A DNA stretch of 64,000 bases, taken from NCBI RefSeq assembly GCF_900100015.1, contig NZ_FNDD01000007.1:1-64000 (forward strand). Reading direction: 5' to 3'. The position numbers were made by a program, and so were the translations under genes. Below the pieces are notes generated by a model. The model searched no databases. It was not told the DNA's origin and was given only the letters and a program-made list of their open reading frames with translations. Of this stretch, positions 1-8,877 are shown in pieces. The stretch comes from Vibrio xiamenensis. GTDB taxonomy: Bacteria > Pseudomonadota > Gammaproteobacteria > Enterobacterales > Vibrionaceae. Each line of letters starts with the position of its first letter. Position 1 is the stretch's first letter.

Positions 1-793
1 AGAGGGACGATAACGACACCAGCCCCATTTCGGCGGCGTAAATACCACCAATCGGCCAACCGAGTTTAAATATTGCCCGCGCTGAAGCGAGCACATCACC
101 AACCGGAATCGACAACATCTGAGTAGAAAGCAGTTGATGGCGACGGCAATACAGCGCTAACCCCAGCAAAATCATCCACCAGTTAAGGCTCAGCGCATAA
201 CCCGCCCCAGCAATCCCAATCCCGTAGTCACTCAGCACCCATAGCCAACTGATTGGAGCGTACACCAATGTGGCGACAAAAAATGTCCACATCACCACTT
301 TGGCGCGCTCTACTGCGGCTAAATAATAGCGCAGCACCGCGCTGCACAAGATAGCTGGAATGCCCCACGCATACGCTTGGCAAAATGCGCCTGCCAGCTT
401 CACCACTTTGCTATCGACTTGAGCAAAACTGAGCAACGCTTCGATGTTACAAAGCGCAACGATCAGCACAATAGAAACCGCAGCCGCCATCACCAGCGCG
501 GCGGCGACAATTTGATTTTGGGTGGCTTCAACCGCGCGATTTTGGCCGCGCGCCTGAGCAATCAAGGGTTGTAAACTGGCCAAAATACCTTGGGCAATCA
601 AAGCGATAAACGCCGTTAAGCTGGTGCTTAGACCGCCCGCCGCCAGCGCCACGCTGTCCAAGCGCCCTAAAATAAGGCTGGCAGTGATGGTCATTAACAT
701 TTGCGCCAATTGCGCCACCGCCAGCGGCATAGCGATAGCAAGTAGCCGCTTACTCTCTAACACTCGAGCAGACGCGGCAAGGGAGTGCGCCAT
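1..793 (-). CDS. MATE-family efflux protein (C-terminus outside window)
   Basis: Inner-membrane multidrug/cation antiporter of the MATE family. About 264 N-terminal residues are present and the gene runs off the left edge. The protein starts MAHSLAASARVLESKRLLAI, continues with the typical segment LILGRLDSVALAAGGL, and alternates hydrophobic helices with short loops. The start is an ATG preceded by AAGGA seven bases upstream; that site lies inside the end of the upstream hydrolase gene, so the two genes are probably cotranscribed and translationally coupled. The family assignment is good; the substrate cannot be read from the sequence. Confidence 0.85.
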   Translation of the reverse strand, partial: MAHSLAASARVLESKRLLAIAMPLAVAQLAQMLMTITASLILGRLDSVALAAGGLSTSLTAFIALIAQGILASLQPLIAQARGQNRAVEATQNQIVAAALVMAAAVSIVLIVALCNIEALLSFAQVDSKVVKLAGAFCQAYAWGIPAILCSAVLRYYLAAVERAKVVMWTFFVATLVYAPISWLWVLSDYGIGIAGAGYALSLNWWMILLGLALYCRRHQLLSTQMLSIPVGDVLASARAIFKLGWPIGGIYAAEMGLVSLSSL

Positions 794-796
794 CGA

Positions 797-1420
797 TTAA
801 TCCTTGTTTGAGTGTAATGCCATCGCCGCCAGCATCGCATCACTATGACAAATCGCGCCATGCTGCAGATATTCCATCGCCACTAAAGATGCCTGATGCG
901 CCTCTGGGCTTGAACCTGCAGTGCAATCTTCTACGACGCGGCAATGGTAATCGTGTTGATGGCCATCGACGAAACTGTAGTGCACGCAAACATCGGTAAA
1001 GCCGCCAACCATGATCAGAGTGTCGGCTTTAAACGCTTTAAGCATGATTTCCAGCCCAGTGCCAAAGAATGCCGAATAACGCTGCTTTTGAATGATGAAG
1101 TCATCGTCACGAATGCCCATCTCCTCATAAGCCAGCGGTGTTCCCGCCGCACCATCAAGGCAGTGGATGTTCTCGTTACCATCGAGTTCGCGGCCATAAT
1201 CGAGTTTGCTCTTATGGTGAATTTCCTGAATAAATACGATCGGAATGTCGTTATCACGGGCGCAATCGACAATTTTACGCGCTCTGGCGTAACGTTCGGT
1301 CGAATCGGGCATAAAAGGCATGGTAGCGCTTGGCTTGTACGGCAGAAAACACCCTTTTTGAATATCTATCACCAGCAATACAGGGTTGCCAGTTAACATC
1401 GGATTTGGCTTTTTATTCAC
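797..1420 (-). CDS. Cysteine hydrolase (isochorismatase-like superfamily)
   Basis: Cytosolic hydrolase of 207 residues with the alpha/beta fold of isochorismatase, nicotinamidase and ureidoacrylate amidohydrolase. The catalytic triad is visible: Asp19 in VIDIQ, Lys112 in IIQKQRYSAF and Cys145 in GGFTDVCVHYS. The start is GTG with GGAAA upstream; an in-frame ATG seven codons later has no ribosome site. It lies between an ABC importer and a MATE gene on the same strand, which suggests (inference) that it cleaves an amide or carbamoyl bond in a compound imported by that transporter. The true substrate is unknown. Confidence 0.8.
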   Translation of the reverse strand: MNKKPNPMLTGNPVLLVIDIQKGCFLPYKPSATMPFMPDSTERYARARKIVDCARDNDIPIVFIQEIHHKSKLDYGRELDGNENIHCLDGAAGTPLAYEEMGIRDDDFIIQKQRYSAFFGTGLEIMLKAFKADTLIMVGGFTDVCVHYSFVDGHQHDYHCRVVEDCTAGSSPEAHQASLVAMEYLQHGAICHSDAMLAAMALHSNKD

Positions 1421-1506
1421 AATACTATTTCCATTGATGACACATTACATGTCCGTTTAAATTAAAAGGGTTACGCGCTTTAAATTGAAATGTCGGCGCT
1501 TTGAAA

Positions 1507-2304
1507 TCAGTTTTTCGCGCCCATCAGTTTGGGTAGATTGCCTACCCGCGCAATCAGGCTAAAAGCCACCAAGTCGAGGACTAAAAACAGCACCGCGCTG
1601 ACGCACATGGTGGGTTGAAAGCCCATGCGCATGTTGTTGAAAATCTTGATGGGTAGTGTTTGTACCTGAAAGCCCGCGACTAAATAGGCAATGATGTATT
1701 CATTGAGGCTTGAGACGAACACGAACACAAAACCTGAGCAGACATAAGGCAAAATCAGCGGTAAGACGATGGTGCGCATCACATCGCTACTGGTGGCGCC
1801 CATGGTGGTCGCCGCTTCGATCAACATGCGGTCAATGCTGTTAAAACCGATGACAATAAAAGCCAGCGGCATAGCGGTAAACACCACCGCATGGCTCGCC
1901 ACGGTACTGGTCGCAAGGCCAGACATACCAAGCTTGCTCCAGTAAACCAAAAACACAATCGCCATCACCACTTGCGGCAACATGATCGGCATAGAGCCAA
2001 ACACATTGAGCAACTTGGTCAGCAGCGAAGATTTACGCCAACTTGCCCACGCAATTGGCAGCGCGATGGTGATGGCCAATGATGCCGCGCCAAGCGCGAC
2101 TTTAAGAGATGTCCACAGCGAGTCGGTCCAGCCGGCATCATTAAAAAACGCCACATACCAGCGCCAACTTGGATCGGTGGGAGGAAAAACCATCAAAGGT
2201 TGGCGATTAAAACTCACCCCAGTAACCAGCAGCAGCGGCATCACCAGATAGGTGGCAACAATCAGTAGGAATAGCCCAATCGCAATACGCTTAATGTTCA
2301 GCAT
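1507..2304 (-). CDS. ABC importer permease, PotC-like
   Basis: Second inner-membrane permease of a polyamine/ABC-type importer, 265 residues. It carries the cytoplasmic coupling-loop motif EAATTMGATSSDVMRTIVLP that contacts the ATPase. The ATG overlaps the TGA of the preceding permease by one base (TGATG), which fixes the start; a longer open frame upstream is only the shadow of the neighbour. It resembles PotC/YdcV-type subunits. The ligand is not evident. Confidence 0.85.
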   Translation of the reverse strand: MLNIKRIAIGLFLLIVATYLVMPLLLVTGVSFNRQPLMVFPPTDPSWRWYVAFFNDAGWTDSLWTSLKVALGAASLAITIALPIAWASWRKSSLLTKLLNVFGSMPIMLPQVVMAIVFLVYWSKLGMSGLATSTVASHAVVFTAMPLAFIVIGFNSIDRMLIEAATTMGATSSDVMRTIVLPLILPYVCSGFVFVFVSSLNEYIIAYLVAGFQVQTLPIKIFNNMRMGFQPTMCVSAVLFLVLDLVAFSLIARVGNLPKLMGAKN

Positions 2305-3173
2305 CAGCACTTCCCTCTTCGCGATAACCAAAACAGCAATGACGCCACCAGCAAAGTCACCGCCAAAAGCAGCAACGACATGCTCGACGCCAACGGAAAG
2401 TTTTGCGCCGACAACGCCACTTGACCAATGATCACCGCCAGCGGCCAATCTTCAGGGCGGCCAAGTACCAGCGGCGCGGTGTAGGCTCCCATCGTTGAAA
2501 TAAACGACAGCGCCAAAGAGACAAACAGATTCTTTTTACTCAGCGGAATCGCCAAGCCAAAAAAGCTGCGCAGCGGCGTTGCGCCCATGGTATGCGCCGC
2601 CTCAATTAGGCTGCGATCGAGCCTTGAGAGCGCGGGAAAAAGCAGCAACACGCTAAATGGCACCGTGATGTACAAAAGGCTGCAAAACACAGTGCCAACA
2701 CTTGGGATCAGCGAAGCGGTTTTGGCCATCAGTCCAAGATGAATCAATAACTGGCTGACCCACTGTTTATGTGACAGCATCACTTGCCAAGAGAACGAAA
2801 TCAGCACATCAGAAAGCGACAAGGTGCTGAGCAAAAAAATCAGCCACAAGGTCTGTAATTTGCGGCTCATGCCGGTGATAAGCCAAGTGAGCGGAAACGC
2901 CACTGCGATACCAAGAATCGACACGCCTAACGAGTAAAACAGTGACCAACCAAGCGCGCGCATTACGCCATAATCGCCAAATTGACCAAATGACTTAAAC
3001 GTCACGCCATCGCCCCACAGTGTTGCGATATCCATTGGCGCGACACTCACGCGGATAAGCAAAAGTGATGGCACAAATACGCACACCAGCAGCAAAATGC
3101 CGGGCCAAGAAATAGACAGCCAGCGCGATATGCGATCCGACGGCTCGATTTGCAGCGATAACTCACCCGCCAT
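2304..3173 (-). CDS. ABC importer permease, PotB-like
   Basis: First permease of the same importer, 289 residues, about six membrane helices, with the coupling motif EAAHTMGATPLRSFFGLAIP. The chosen ATG starts MAGELSLQIEPSDRISRWL and has a strong GAGGAGG site a few bases upstream. It overlaps the end of the ATPase gene by 11 bases. An open frame extends further upstream but lacks a ribosome site and lies inside the ATPase gene. With its neighbours it should form an ATPase-dimer/PotB/PotC-type complex. Confidence 0.85.
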   Translation of the reverse strand: MAGELSLQIEPSDRISRWLSISWPGILLLVCVFVPSLLLIRVSVAPMDIATLWGDGVTFKSFGQFGDYGVMRALGWSLFYSLGVSILGIAVAFPLTWLITGMSRKLQTLWLIFLLSTLSLSDVLISFSWQVMLSHKQWVSQLLIHLGLMAKTASLIPSVGTVFCSLLYITVPFSVLLLFPALSRLDRSLIEAAHTMGATPLRSFFGLAIPLSKKNLFVSLALSFISTMGAYTAPLVLGRPEDWPLAVIIGQVALSAQNFPLASSMSLLLLAVTLLVASLLFWLSRRGKC

Positions 3174-4230
3174 ACGCCGCCTCCTCGCTTTCAAGCACCA
3201 CTGAATGCTGTGCATCAAAACCAAAGCCAACCAAATCACCAAGTTGCAGCGCCTTATCTACCGAACTGGTGGTGGCGATGATTTCCATACCACTTTGATG
3301 GCGCAGTCTCAGCTCAAGCGAGCTGCCCATATCGCGAATAAATTCCACCGTCGCAGGCCAGCCTTGACCGGGTTCACATAGCTCAATGTGCTCTGGGCGA
3401 ACCAGTAAAGTGCAGGCCTCGCCAACCACCAATGACTCTGGGATCTCGCGATGAGTGACGCCGCGACCAAACAATTCGAGCTCATTGCGACCAAGCACTG
3501 ATGCACTAAACAGATTACTTTGACCAATAAAGCTGGCCACAAAACGATTGGCTGGACGGCGATAGACCTCCTGCGGCGACCCGACTTGCTGAATCACACC
3601 ATCGCCCATCACCACGATGGTATCGGCGATGCTCATCGCTTCACGCTGATCGTGAGTCACAAAGATAGTGGTGATCTTTAGCTTTTGCTGCAGTTGGCGC
3701 AGCTCAACTTGCATATGGTCGCGCAACTGGGCATCAAGCGCCGAGAGCGGTTCGTCCATCAAAAAGATCAATGGCTCTTGAGCCAGCGCTCGCGCAATCG
3801 CAACGCGCTGACGTTGGCCGCCAGAGAGCTCATCAACACTGCGCTCACCGATGTTTGGCAGCTGAATGAGTTCAAGTAGTTGCTCCGCTTTTTGCTTGCG
3901 CTCACTTGGCAACACACCGCGCAGCTTCAAGCTATAGCTGATGTTGTTGGCAACATTCATGTGCGGATACAGCGCCAGAGACTGAAACACCATGGCAAAA
4001 TTGCGTTGGTGCACCGGCGTTTTAGTGATCTCTTTGCTGTTGTAAGAGATCGACCCGGAGGTCGTCTCTTCTAAACCCGCAATCATGCGCAGCAAGGTGG
4101 TTTTTCCGCATCCCGATGGCCCCAAAAAGCACACAAATTCGCCTTGCGGCACTTTGAGCGAAACGTTTTTAACCACCTCAGTTCCTGAGTAGGACTTACG
4201 TAAGCTATTCAGCTCTAAACCATAAAACAT
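3163..4230 (-). CDS. ABC importer ATP-binding protein, PotA/FbpC-like
   Basis: ATPase that energises the importer, 355 residues. Walker A GPSGCGKT is at residues 37-44, signature LSGGQ at 135-139, Walker B LIFLMDE at 154-160, and the switch histidine is His193 in FVTHD. The roughly 120 C-terminal residues fit a TOBE domain, as in polyamine and iron ATPases. It starts eight bases after the binding-protein gene, with GGTAAGG upstream. The order binding protein-ATPase-permease-permease is usual for spermidine/putrescine-type systems. Confidence 0.88.
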   Translation of the reverse strand: MFYGLELNSLRKSYSGTEVVKNVSLKVPQGEFVCFLGPSGCGKTTLLRMIAGLEETTSGSISYNSKEITKTPVHQRNFAMVFQSLALYPHMNVANNISYSLKLRGVLPSERKQKAEQLLELIQLPNIGERSVDELSGGQRQRVAIARALAQEPLIFLMDEPLSALDAQLRDHMQVELRQLQQKLKITTIFVTHDQREAMSIADTIVVMGDGVIQQVGSPQEVYRRPANRFVASFIGQSNLFSASVLGRNELELFGRGVTHREIPESLVVGEACTLLVRPEHIELCEPGQGWPATVEFIRDMGSSLELRLRHQSGMEIIATTSSVDKALQLGDLVGFGFDAQHSVVLESEEAAYGG

Positions 4231-4238
4231 CGCTAACC

Positions 4239-5423
4239 TTACCCTCTCAACATGCGTGTAAATTGTTGCTCTAGGTATTCAGCGTGGTTCATGCGCGCTT
4301 CGGTAGCGATCATGATGGGTTTGGTTTCTGATGACACCATAGCGAACTCTTTCTCGCTCAGTGACAGTTTGGATTTGGGCAGCAGTGGCGCGCACATCAG
4401 TTTGCGAGCGATAATGTCTTGCGCCTCTGGGCTGCTGCTCCATTCAAGGAACAAGCGGGCTTGATCAATTTTCTTCGAACCACTTGGCTGACACCAGTAG
4501 TTGACCCCTTGTAAACCGCCCTCTTTGGGGAAGATTGAATGTACTGAAGTGCCGTTATTTTCAAGATACACAGCGGTGTCGTGAACAAAGGTTCCGCCGA
4601 CCACTTCTTCGTTTTGCAACGCGGTTTGCATGGTGCCTTCACTTTGCCACCACAGCTTAACGTTCGGTTTGATCTCCGCGATTTTGGCAATCACTTTATC
4701 AATACCTTCGCGAGTATTAAGAATATCGTTACCACCGAAATACAGATTGGCGGCAATTTCCCACATTGGCGATTGCGCGCCGCTCTGTACGCCCCAGTAA
4801 TTCGGGTGGTTCTCCCACAACACCGACCAAGAATCGGGCTGGGTGTCGAGCATGTCTGGGTTGACCACCATGGTCATGAAATACGCAAGCGCGCCGACCG
4901 CATCGACACCTTGGTCAGTTTCACGTCGATATGGCGTATCCAAGGCCTGAACATTATTCAAGCCTTTGGCATCAAAGCTGCGCCAAAGGTTACGCTTGCG
5001 TCCACGAAGCACCTGAGCATCCACCATCATGCACAGATCCATTGGCACCTTACCGGCTTTGTTGGCTTGCGCCAGTTGCAACATAAATTGCGAGCCAGAA
5101 GCTTGGTCAACACGCTGCACCGGAACACCGGTCGCTTTACTAAATTCCGGAAAAAATTCGCTGGCAAACATCTGGCCAAACGAACCGCCAAAAGTCGAAA
5201 TTTTCAGCGGTTCATCAGCCCAAGCTTTACGAATAAACGGTACTGGAAACAGTGAGGTCGCCGCCAATGCACCCGCTACTTTGAGGAAGTGACGCTTACT
5301 AGCGCCGTTTGCGTTTAAGGTATCCGCTGGTGTTAGAGTCAGCTCTTGTTTGGCGTCACTGCCAAGCTCAGGTTTGTCCATTTTCTTCATCGCTTTGTCC
5401 CATATATTAAACACATGATTCAT
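4239..5423 (-). CDS. Periplasmic solute-binding protein (polyamine-type), Tat-like signal
   Basis: Substrate-binding subunit of the importer, up to 394 residues, first gene of the operon. A long N-terminal region precedes KRHFLKVAGALAATSLFPV, which looks like a twin-arginine signal with Lys-Arg instead of Arg-Arg; cleavage probably follows RKAWA. The mature part (LKISTFGGSFGQMFASEF) resembles PotD-like proteins. Several in-frame starts exist. The ATG at 5390, after GGGAC, is a plausible alternative to the first ATG, which has no clear ribosome site. The ligand is unknown; polyamines or small amides are possible. Confidence 0.8.
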   Translation of the reverse strand: MNHVFNIWDKAMKKMDKPELGSDAKQELTLTPADTLNANGASKRHFLKVAGALAATSLFPVPFIRKAWADEPLKISTFGGSFGQMFASEFFPEFSKATGVPVQRVDQASGSQFMLQLAQANKAGKVPMDLCMMVDAQVLRGRKRNLWRSFDAKGLNNVQALDTPYRRETDQGVDAVGALAYFMTMVVNPDMLDTQPDSWSVLWENHPNYWGVQSGAQSPMWEIAANLYFGGNDILNTREGIDKVIAKIAEIKPNVKLWWQSEGTMQTALQNEEVVGGTFVHDTAVYLENNGTSVHSIFPKEGGLQGVNYWCQPSGSKKIDQARLFLEWSSSPEAQDIIARKLMCAPLLPKSKLSLSEKEFAMVSSETKPIMIATEARMNHAEYLEQQFTRMLRG

Positions 5424-5710
5424 ATATTGTTCAAAGCATCAAGCATGCCAAACATCAGTAAACCAAATAATGAGCATGGAGATATGTCTACAAATGACTG
5501 TTTTATCAATTAAATGTTTTTTATAAATCATCATTCGATATAACAATTAAACGTTTAACGTCATACTTTGGTGCACTAAAAATGAGCAACATTGGTGTGA
5601 AATGCACAATGTTGAAAACAGACAGCGCACGAAATCGCGCGCTTTATGAGGATTGCATTGCTCACTGGTAATCACCTAGGAGCCAATGACGGTGAGCAAT
5701 GGAATGGGAA
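5424..5710. other. AT-rich intergenic region ahead of the importer operon
   Basis: No gene is seen. The half next to the binding-protein gene is AT-rich and presumably holds its promoter. The other half has a perfect 10-bp inverted repeat, CATTGCTCAC (5656-5665) with GTGAGCAATG (5692-5701), around a 26-base spacer. It has no T-run, so calling it a terminator for the exporter operon would be weak. Confidence 0.4.
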
Positions 5711-6823
5711 TCAGTCTAACGATTTTTTAAACCGCAGCGAGGCAAGCACAATACCGATCAGCGTAAAGCCGAGCAGCCAGAGTGTATCTTTCCACATCTC
5801 ACTAAGCTCGGCGCTTCGCAGCACCACACCACGGATCAGGCGCATAAAATGCGTTGCGGGCAACACTTCAGCAATCCACTGCGCTACCACGGGCATACCT
5901 TCGTAAGGGAACATAAACCCCGACAGTAAAATCGAGGGCAGCAGCACAAACACCGTCATTTGCATTGCCTGCAGCTGTGTTTTCGCCACGGTTGAAATCA
6001 TCAGCCCTAAGGTTAGGCTGGCGCAGATAAACAGCAGCGCCGCGAGAAATACCTGCACTAAATCGCCATTAATCGGCACCGCAAAAATGAAATGCCCAAG
6101 CCCAAGTACCAAAGCAACTTGCACCATACCGACAAAAATATAGGGAATGATTTTCGCCACCATCAACTCAAGTGATGTCACTGGCGTGGTGATCAGCAGC
6201 TCTAAGTTGCCTTGCTCGCGCTCACGCACAATCGCAATACTAGTAAACAGCACCATGGTCATGGTAAGAATCACCCCCAGCAATCCAGGGACAATGTTGA
6301 CCGCTGAGCGCCGGCTAGGATTATAAAACAGCGCAATTTCAAAGGTTTTGGTTTTAGCGTTCGGGTCGACTTGCTGATTGGCAAGCTTGTTATTGGTAGT
6401 GAATGGCATATTTTGCAAACCTTGAATGGTCGCGCCAATCACGCTGTCAGAGCCGTCGACCATCCATTGCGCCAGCACTCTATCTTGGGCAATGCGCTGA
6501 TTAAGATCGGGGGGAATCACTAAAGCTGCGCGAATCTCTCCAGCTTGAATCGCCTTTTTAGCTTGATCCGCTGATACATACACGGTTTTAAACTCCACTA
6601 CCTGGGACGCGCGCACGGTTTCACTAAGCAGCCGCGAGGCTTGGCTGTGGCTTTGATCCACCAGCCCAACCGGAATATGGCGCACATCGGTATTGATCGC
6701 ATAACCGAACAAAATCAGCTGCACCAGCGGAATCATAACAATCATGCCAAAGGTCAGCCGATCGCGTGATAACTGACGTAGCTCCTTAAATACTATCGCT
6801 TTGATGCGAACCAAGCCGTTCAT
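5711..6823 (-). CDS. ABC-2 type exporter permease (YbhR/YhhJ-like)
   Basis: Inner-membrane permease of a multidrug/antibiotic-type ABC exporter, 370 residues. It has one N-terminal helix, a large periplasmic region (roughly residues 45-165), and five or six C-terminal helices containing REREQGNLELLITTPVTSLE, the ABC-2 signature segment. Its ATG overlaps the ATPase stop by one base (TAATG), so the genes are coupled. Only one permease gene is present, whereas Escherichia coli ybhGFSR has two; a homodimer is likely. Confidence 0.87.
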   Translation of the reverse strand: MNGLVRIKAIVFKELRQLSRDRLTFGMIVMIPLVQLILFGYAINTDVRHIPVGLVDQSHSQASRLLSETVRASQVVEFKTVYVSADQAKKAIQAGEIRAALVIPPDLNQRIAQDRVLAQWMVDGSDSVIGATIQGLQNMPFTTNNKLANQQVDPNAKTKTFEIALFYNPSRRSAVNIVPGLLGVILTMTMVLFTSIAIVREREQGNLELLITTPVTSLELMVAKIIPYIFVGMVQVALVLGLGHFIFAVPINGDLVQVFLAALLFICASLTLGLMISTVAKTQLQAMQMTVFVLLPSILLSGFMFPYEGMPVVAQWIAEVLPATHFMRLIRGVVLRSAELSEMWKDTLWLLGFTLIGIVLASLRFKKSLD

Positions 6824-7746
6824 TACGAATGCTCTCCGGTGACGCTGACAAACACATCTTCAAGGGTTGGTCGTGCGATGCTGAGCTCAGCTTGAGAGAG
6901 AGTTGGAAATTCACCGCGCAGCCAGGCAATGGGGTCGAGGACTTGCTGATAAATCAGCACGCGCAGCCTCACCCCAAGCTGCGCGGCAGAGCGCACTTGG
7001 GGACGTGTTAGTAGCTCAGCCTTAAGCTGGCGCAGATTCGGCGCTTTGACTTCAACAATATTCACTCCCATGTTGGCCATCAAACGCTCTGGCTCATCAT
7101 CGGCGCGCAGTTGCCCCGCTTCCATGATGGCCAAACGATGGCAGCGCTCGGCTTCATCCATATAGTGAGTGGTCACCAAAATCGTAGTGCCCGCCTCTGA
7201 GAGATCAAACAGCTTTTCCCAAAAATCGCGGCGGTTTTCCGGGTCAACCGCCGAAGTCGGTTCATCAAGAAACAGCAGCTTAGGGCGATGAATGGTCGCG
7301 GCGGCCAACGACAAGCGCTGCTTTTGCCCGCCGCTCATTCCGCTGACTAATTGCCTGCGCAGCTCACTTAAGCCATAAGTGGCGATCTGTTGCTCACAGC
7401 GCTGCTTGAGTTCGCGGCCGCGCAAACCAAAAATGGTACCGATAAAGCGCAGGTTCTCTTCTGCATTGAGGTCTTGATAGAGAGAGAATTTTTGCGTCAT
7501 ATAACCGATATGGCGGCGCAGTTGGTCGGCTTGTTTTGGCATCGAATAGCCGAGCACTTCGACCTCACCCCCGCTTGGGGTAAGTAACCCGGTCAAGACA
7601 CGAATGGTGGTCGACTTGCCGCAGCCATTCGGGCCGAGAAAGCCGTAAATTTTGCCCTTCGGCACCGACAGCGAAATATTGTCTATCGCGGTGAAATCAG
7701 CAAACGTCTTACTGATGTTACGCGCCTTAATCGCAAGCTCACTCAT
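6823..7746 (-). CDS. ABC exporter ATP-binding protein (YbhF-like)
   Basis: Cytosolic ATPase of the exporter, 307 residues. Walker A GPNGCGKST, signature MSGGQKQRLSLAAA and Walker B LLFLDEPTSAVDP are all present, followed by a C-terminal extension common in drug-export ATPases. The start MSELAIKARNISKTF is chosen because GGAAAGG lies just upstream and it falls 13 bases after the preceding gene; the frame stays open further upstream but only over that gene. E. coli YbhF has two fused ATPase domains, whereas this protein has one. Confidence 0.88.
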   Translation of the reverse strand: MSELAIKARNISKTFADFTAIDNISLSVPKGKIYGFLGPNGCGKSTTIRVLTGLLTPSGGEVEVLGYSMPKQADQLRRHIGYMTQKFSLYQDLNAEENLRFIGTIFGLRGRELKQRCEQQIATYGLSELRRQLVSGMSGGQKQRLSLAAATIHRPKLLFLDEPTSAVDPENRRDFWEKLFDLSEAGTTILVTTHYMDEAERCHRLAIMEAGQLRADDEPERLMANMGVNIVEVKAPNLRQLKAELLTRPQVRSAAQLGVRLRVLIYQQVLDPIAWLRGEFPTLSQAELSIARPTLEDVFVSVTGEHS

Positions 7747-7759
7747 GGCCTTTCCGTCA

Positions 7760-8722
7760 TTACTCCAAATCCACTTGCACTGGAATGCCGGCAGGTAAGC
7801 TTGGGCTCGCTTTAGGCAGATCAATTTCAGTGAGATACACCAAACGCTCACGGTCTTGTTCGCTCATGCTGCTGTATGGCGTGAAAGCCGCTTCCACCGA
7901 CAACCAGCGCACCGTGCCAGTAAGCGCTTCGCTCAAGCCATCAACATGCACTGTCACCTGCTTGCCCACCGTAAGCTTGGCGCGATAAGGCTCGGGAACA
8001 TACACCCGCGCATAAGGCGCACTGCTGGCTTGCAATATTGCGACCGCACTGCTGGCGGGGACACGCTCACCCAGATGATGCGGCAGTGAGTCCAAAATGC
8101 CGTCGCGAGTGGCAACCACAGTGAGATCACTGAGTTTTTGGCTTTGGTAAGCGACTTCTTGCTCGGCGGCGGTGAGTTCGGCTCGAGCTTGGTCAATTTG
8201 TTCTTGGCGATAACCCGCCGAGAGTTTTTTCCAATTTTGTTCCGCAGCTTCAAAGCTGGCTTTGGCGGTGTCACGCTCAGCCAGCGCATTATCAAGGTCT
8301 GATTGAGACGCCAAGCGGCGCGCGACGAGTTCCGCCACCCGCTGATACTGTTTATCGCTGTCGGTAAATTTGGCTTTGGCACTGACCCAATTGGCTTTCG
8401 CTTGCAGCACATCTTCGGCGCGCTCACCATTAAGTAACTGGCTCAGCGCGGCTTGCGCTTTGGTTTGCAGCGCCTTTGCTTTATCAAGTAGTGCTTGCTG
8501 GCTAACGCGGTTAAACTCAACCAGCACATCGCCTTTGACAACCGGCGCGCCCTCTTTGATTGGCAGCGCTTCAATCACTTCACTTACCGGTGCAATCAGC
8601 GCAACTCGCTCGCGCTCAAGCATCCCCAGCGCCTGTTTGGGCACCGGCGGCGAGCAGCCAAATAACGAGCTCAGCGCCACCAAAAGGCAAAGCCCAGCGA
8701 GAGTTTGTTTCACATCAGCCAT
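7760..8722 (-). CDS. HlyD-family membrane-fusion lipoprotein of ABC exporter (YbhG-like)
   Basis: Periplasmic adaptor linking the ABC exporter to an outer-membrane channel, 320 residues. A lipoprotein signal ends at LFGC (Cys23). A biotinyl-lipoyl half-motif (EALPIKEGAPVVKGDVLVEF) is followed by a long Ala/Gln/Lys-rich coiled-coil hairpin (about residues 80-195), then the second lipoyl half and a beta-barrel domain. It is the first gene of the exporter operon, transcribed away from a TetR-type gene. The ribosome site is weak. No outer-membrane channel gene is adjacent, so TolC is the likely partner (inference). Confidence 0.85.
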   Translation of the reverse strand: MADVKQTLAGLCLLVALSSLFGCSPPVPKQALGMLERERVALIAPVSEVIEALPIKEGAPVVKGDVLVEFNRVSQQALLDKAKALQTKAQAALSQLLNGERAEDVLQAKANWVSAKAKFTDSDKQYQRVAELVARRLASQSDLDNALAERDTAKASFEAAEQNWKKLSAGYRQEQIDQARAELTAAEQEVAYQSQKLSDLTVVATRDGILDSLPHHLGERVPASSAVAILQASSAPYARVYVPEPYRAKLTVGKQVTVHVDGLSEALTGTVRWLSVEAAFTPYSSMSEQDRERLVYLTEIDLPKASPSLPAGIPVQVDLE

Positions 8723-8804
8723 GTCATCACGCCTATTCGGTTATCAATCCCAAGCACCGATTTCCGGCTCTTTTGCAATGGCAGATTCGGTCGCTCGTTA
8801 CGCT

Positions 8805-8833
8805 TAGTTTAAATTGAATTTAATTTTAAACTA
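8805..8833. promoter_or_regulatory. Palindromic operator candidate for the TetR-type regulator
   Basis: A perfect 9-bp inverted repeat, TAGTTTAAA and TTTAAACTA, flanks an 11-base AT-rich centre. It lies in the 155-base gap between the divergent exporter operon and the TetR-type gene. Size, symmetry and place fit a dimeric TetR-family operator controlling both promoters. Confidence 0.6.
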
Positions 8834-8877
8834 GACTAGAGTTGGTCAAATATCAAGCGTCAAAAGCAAGGATGATA

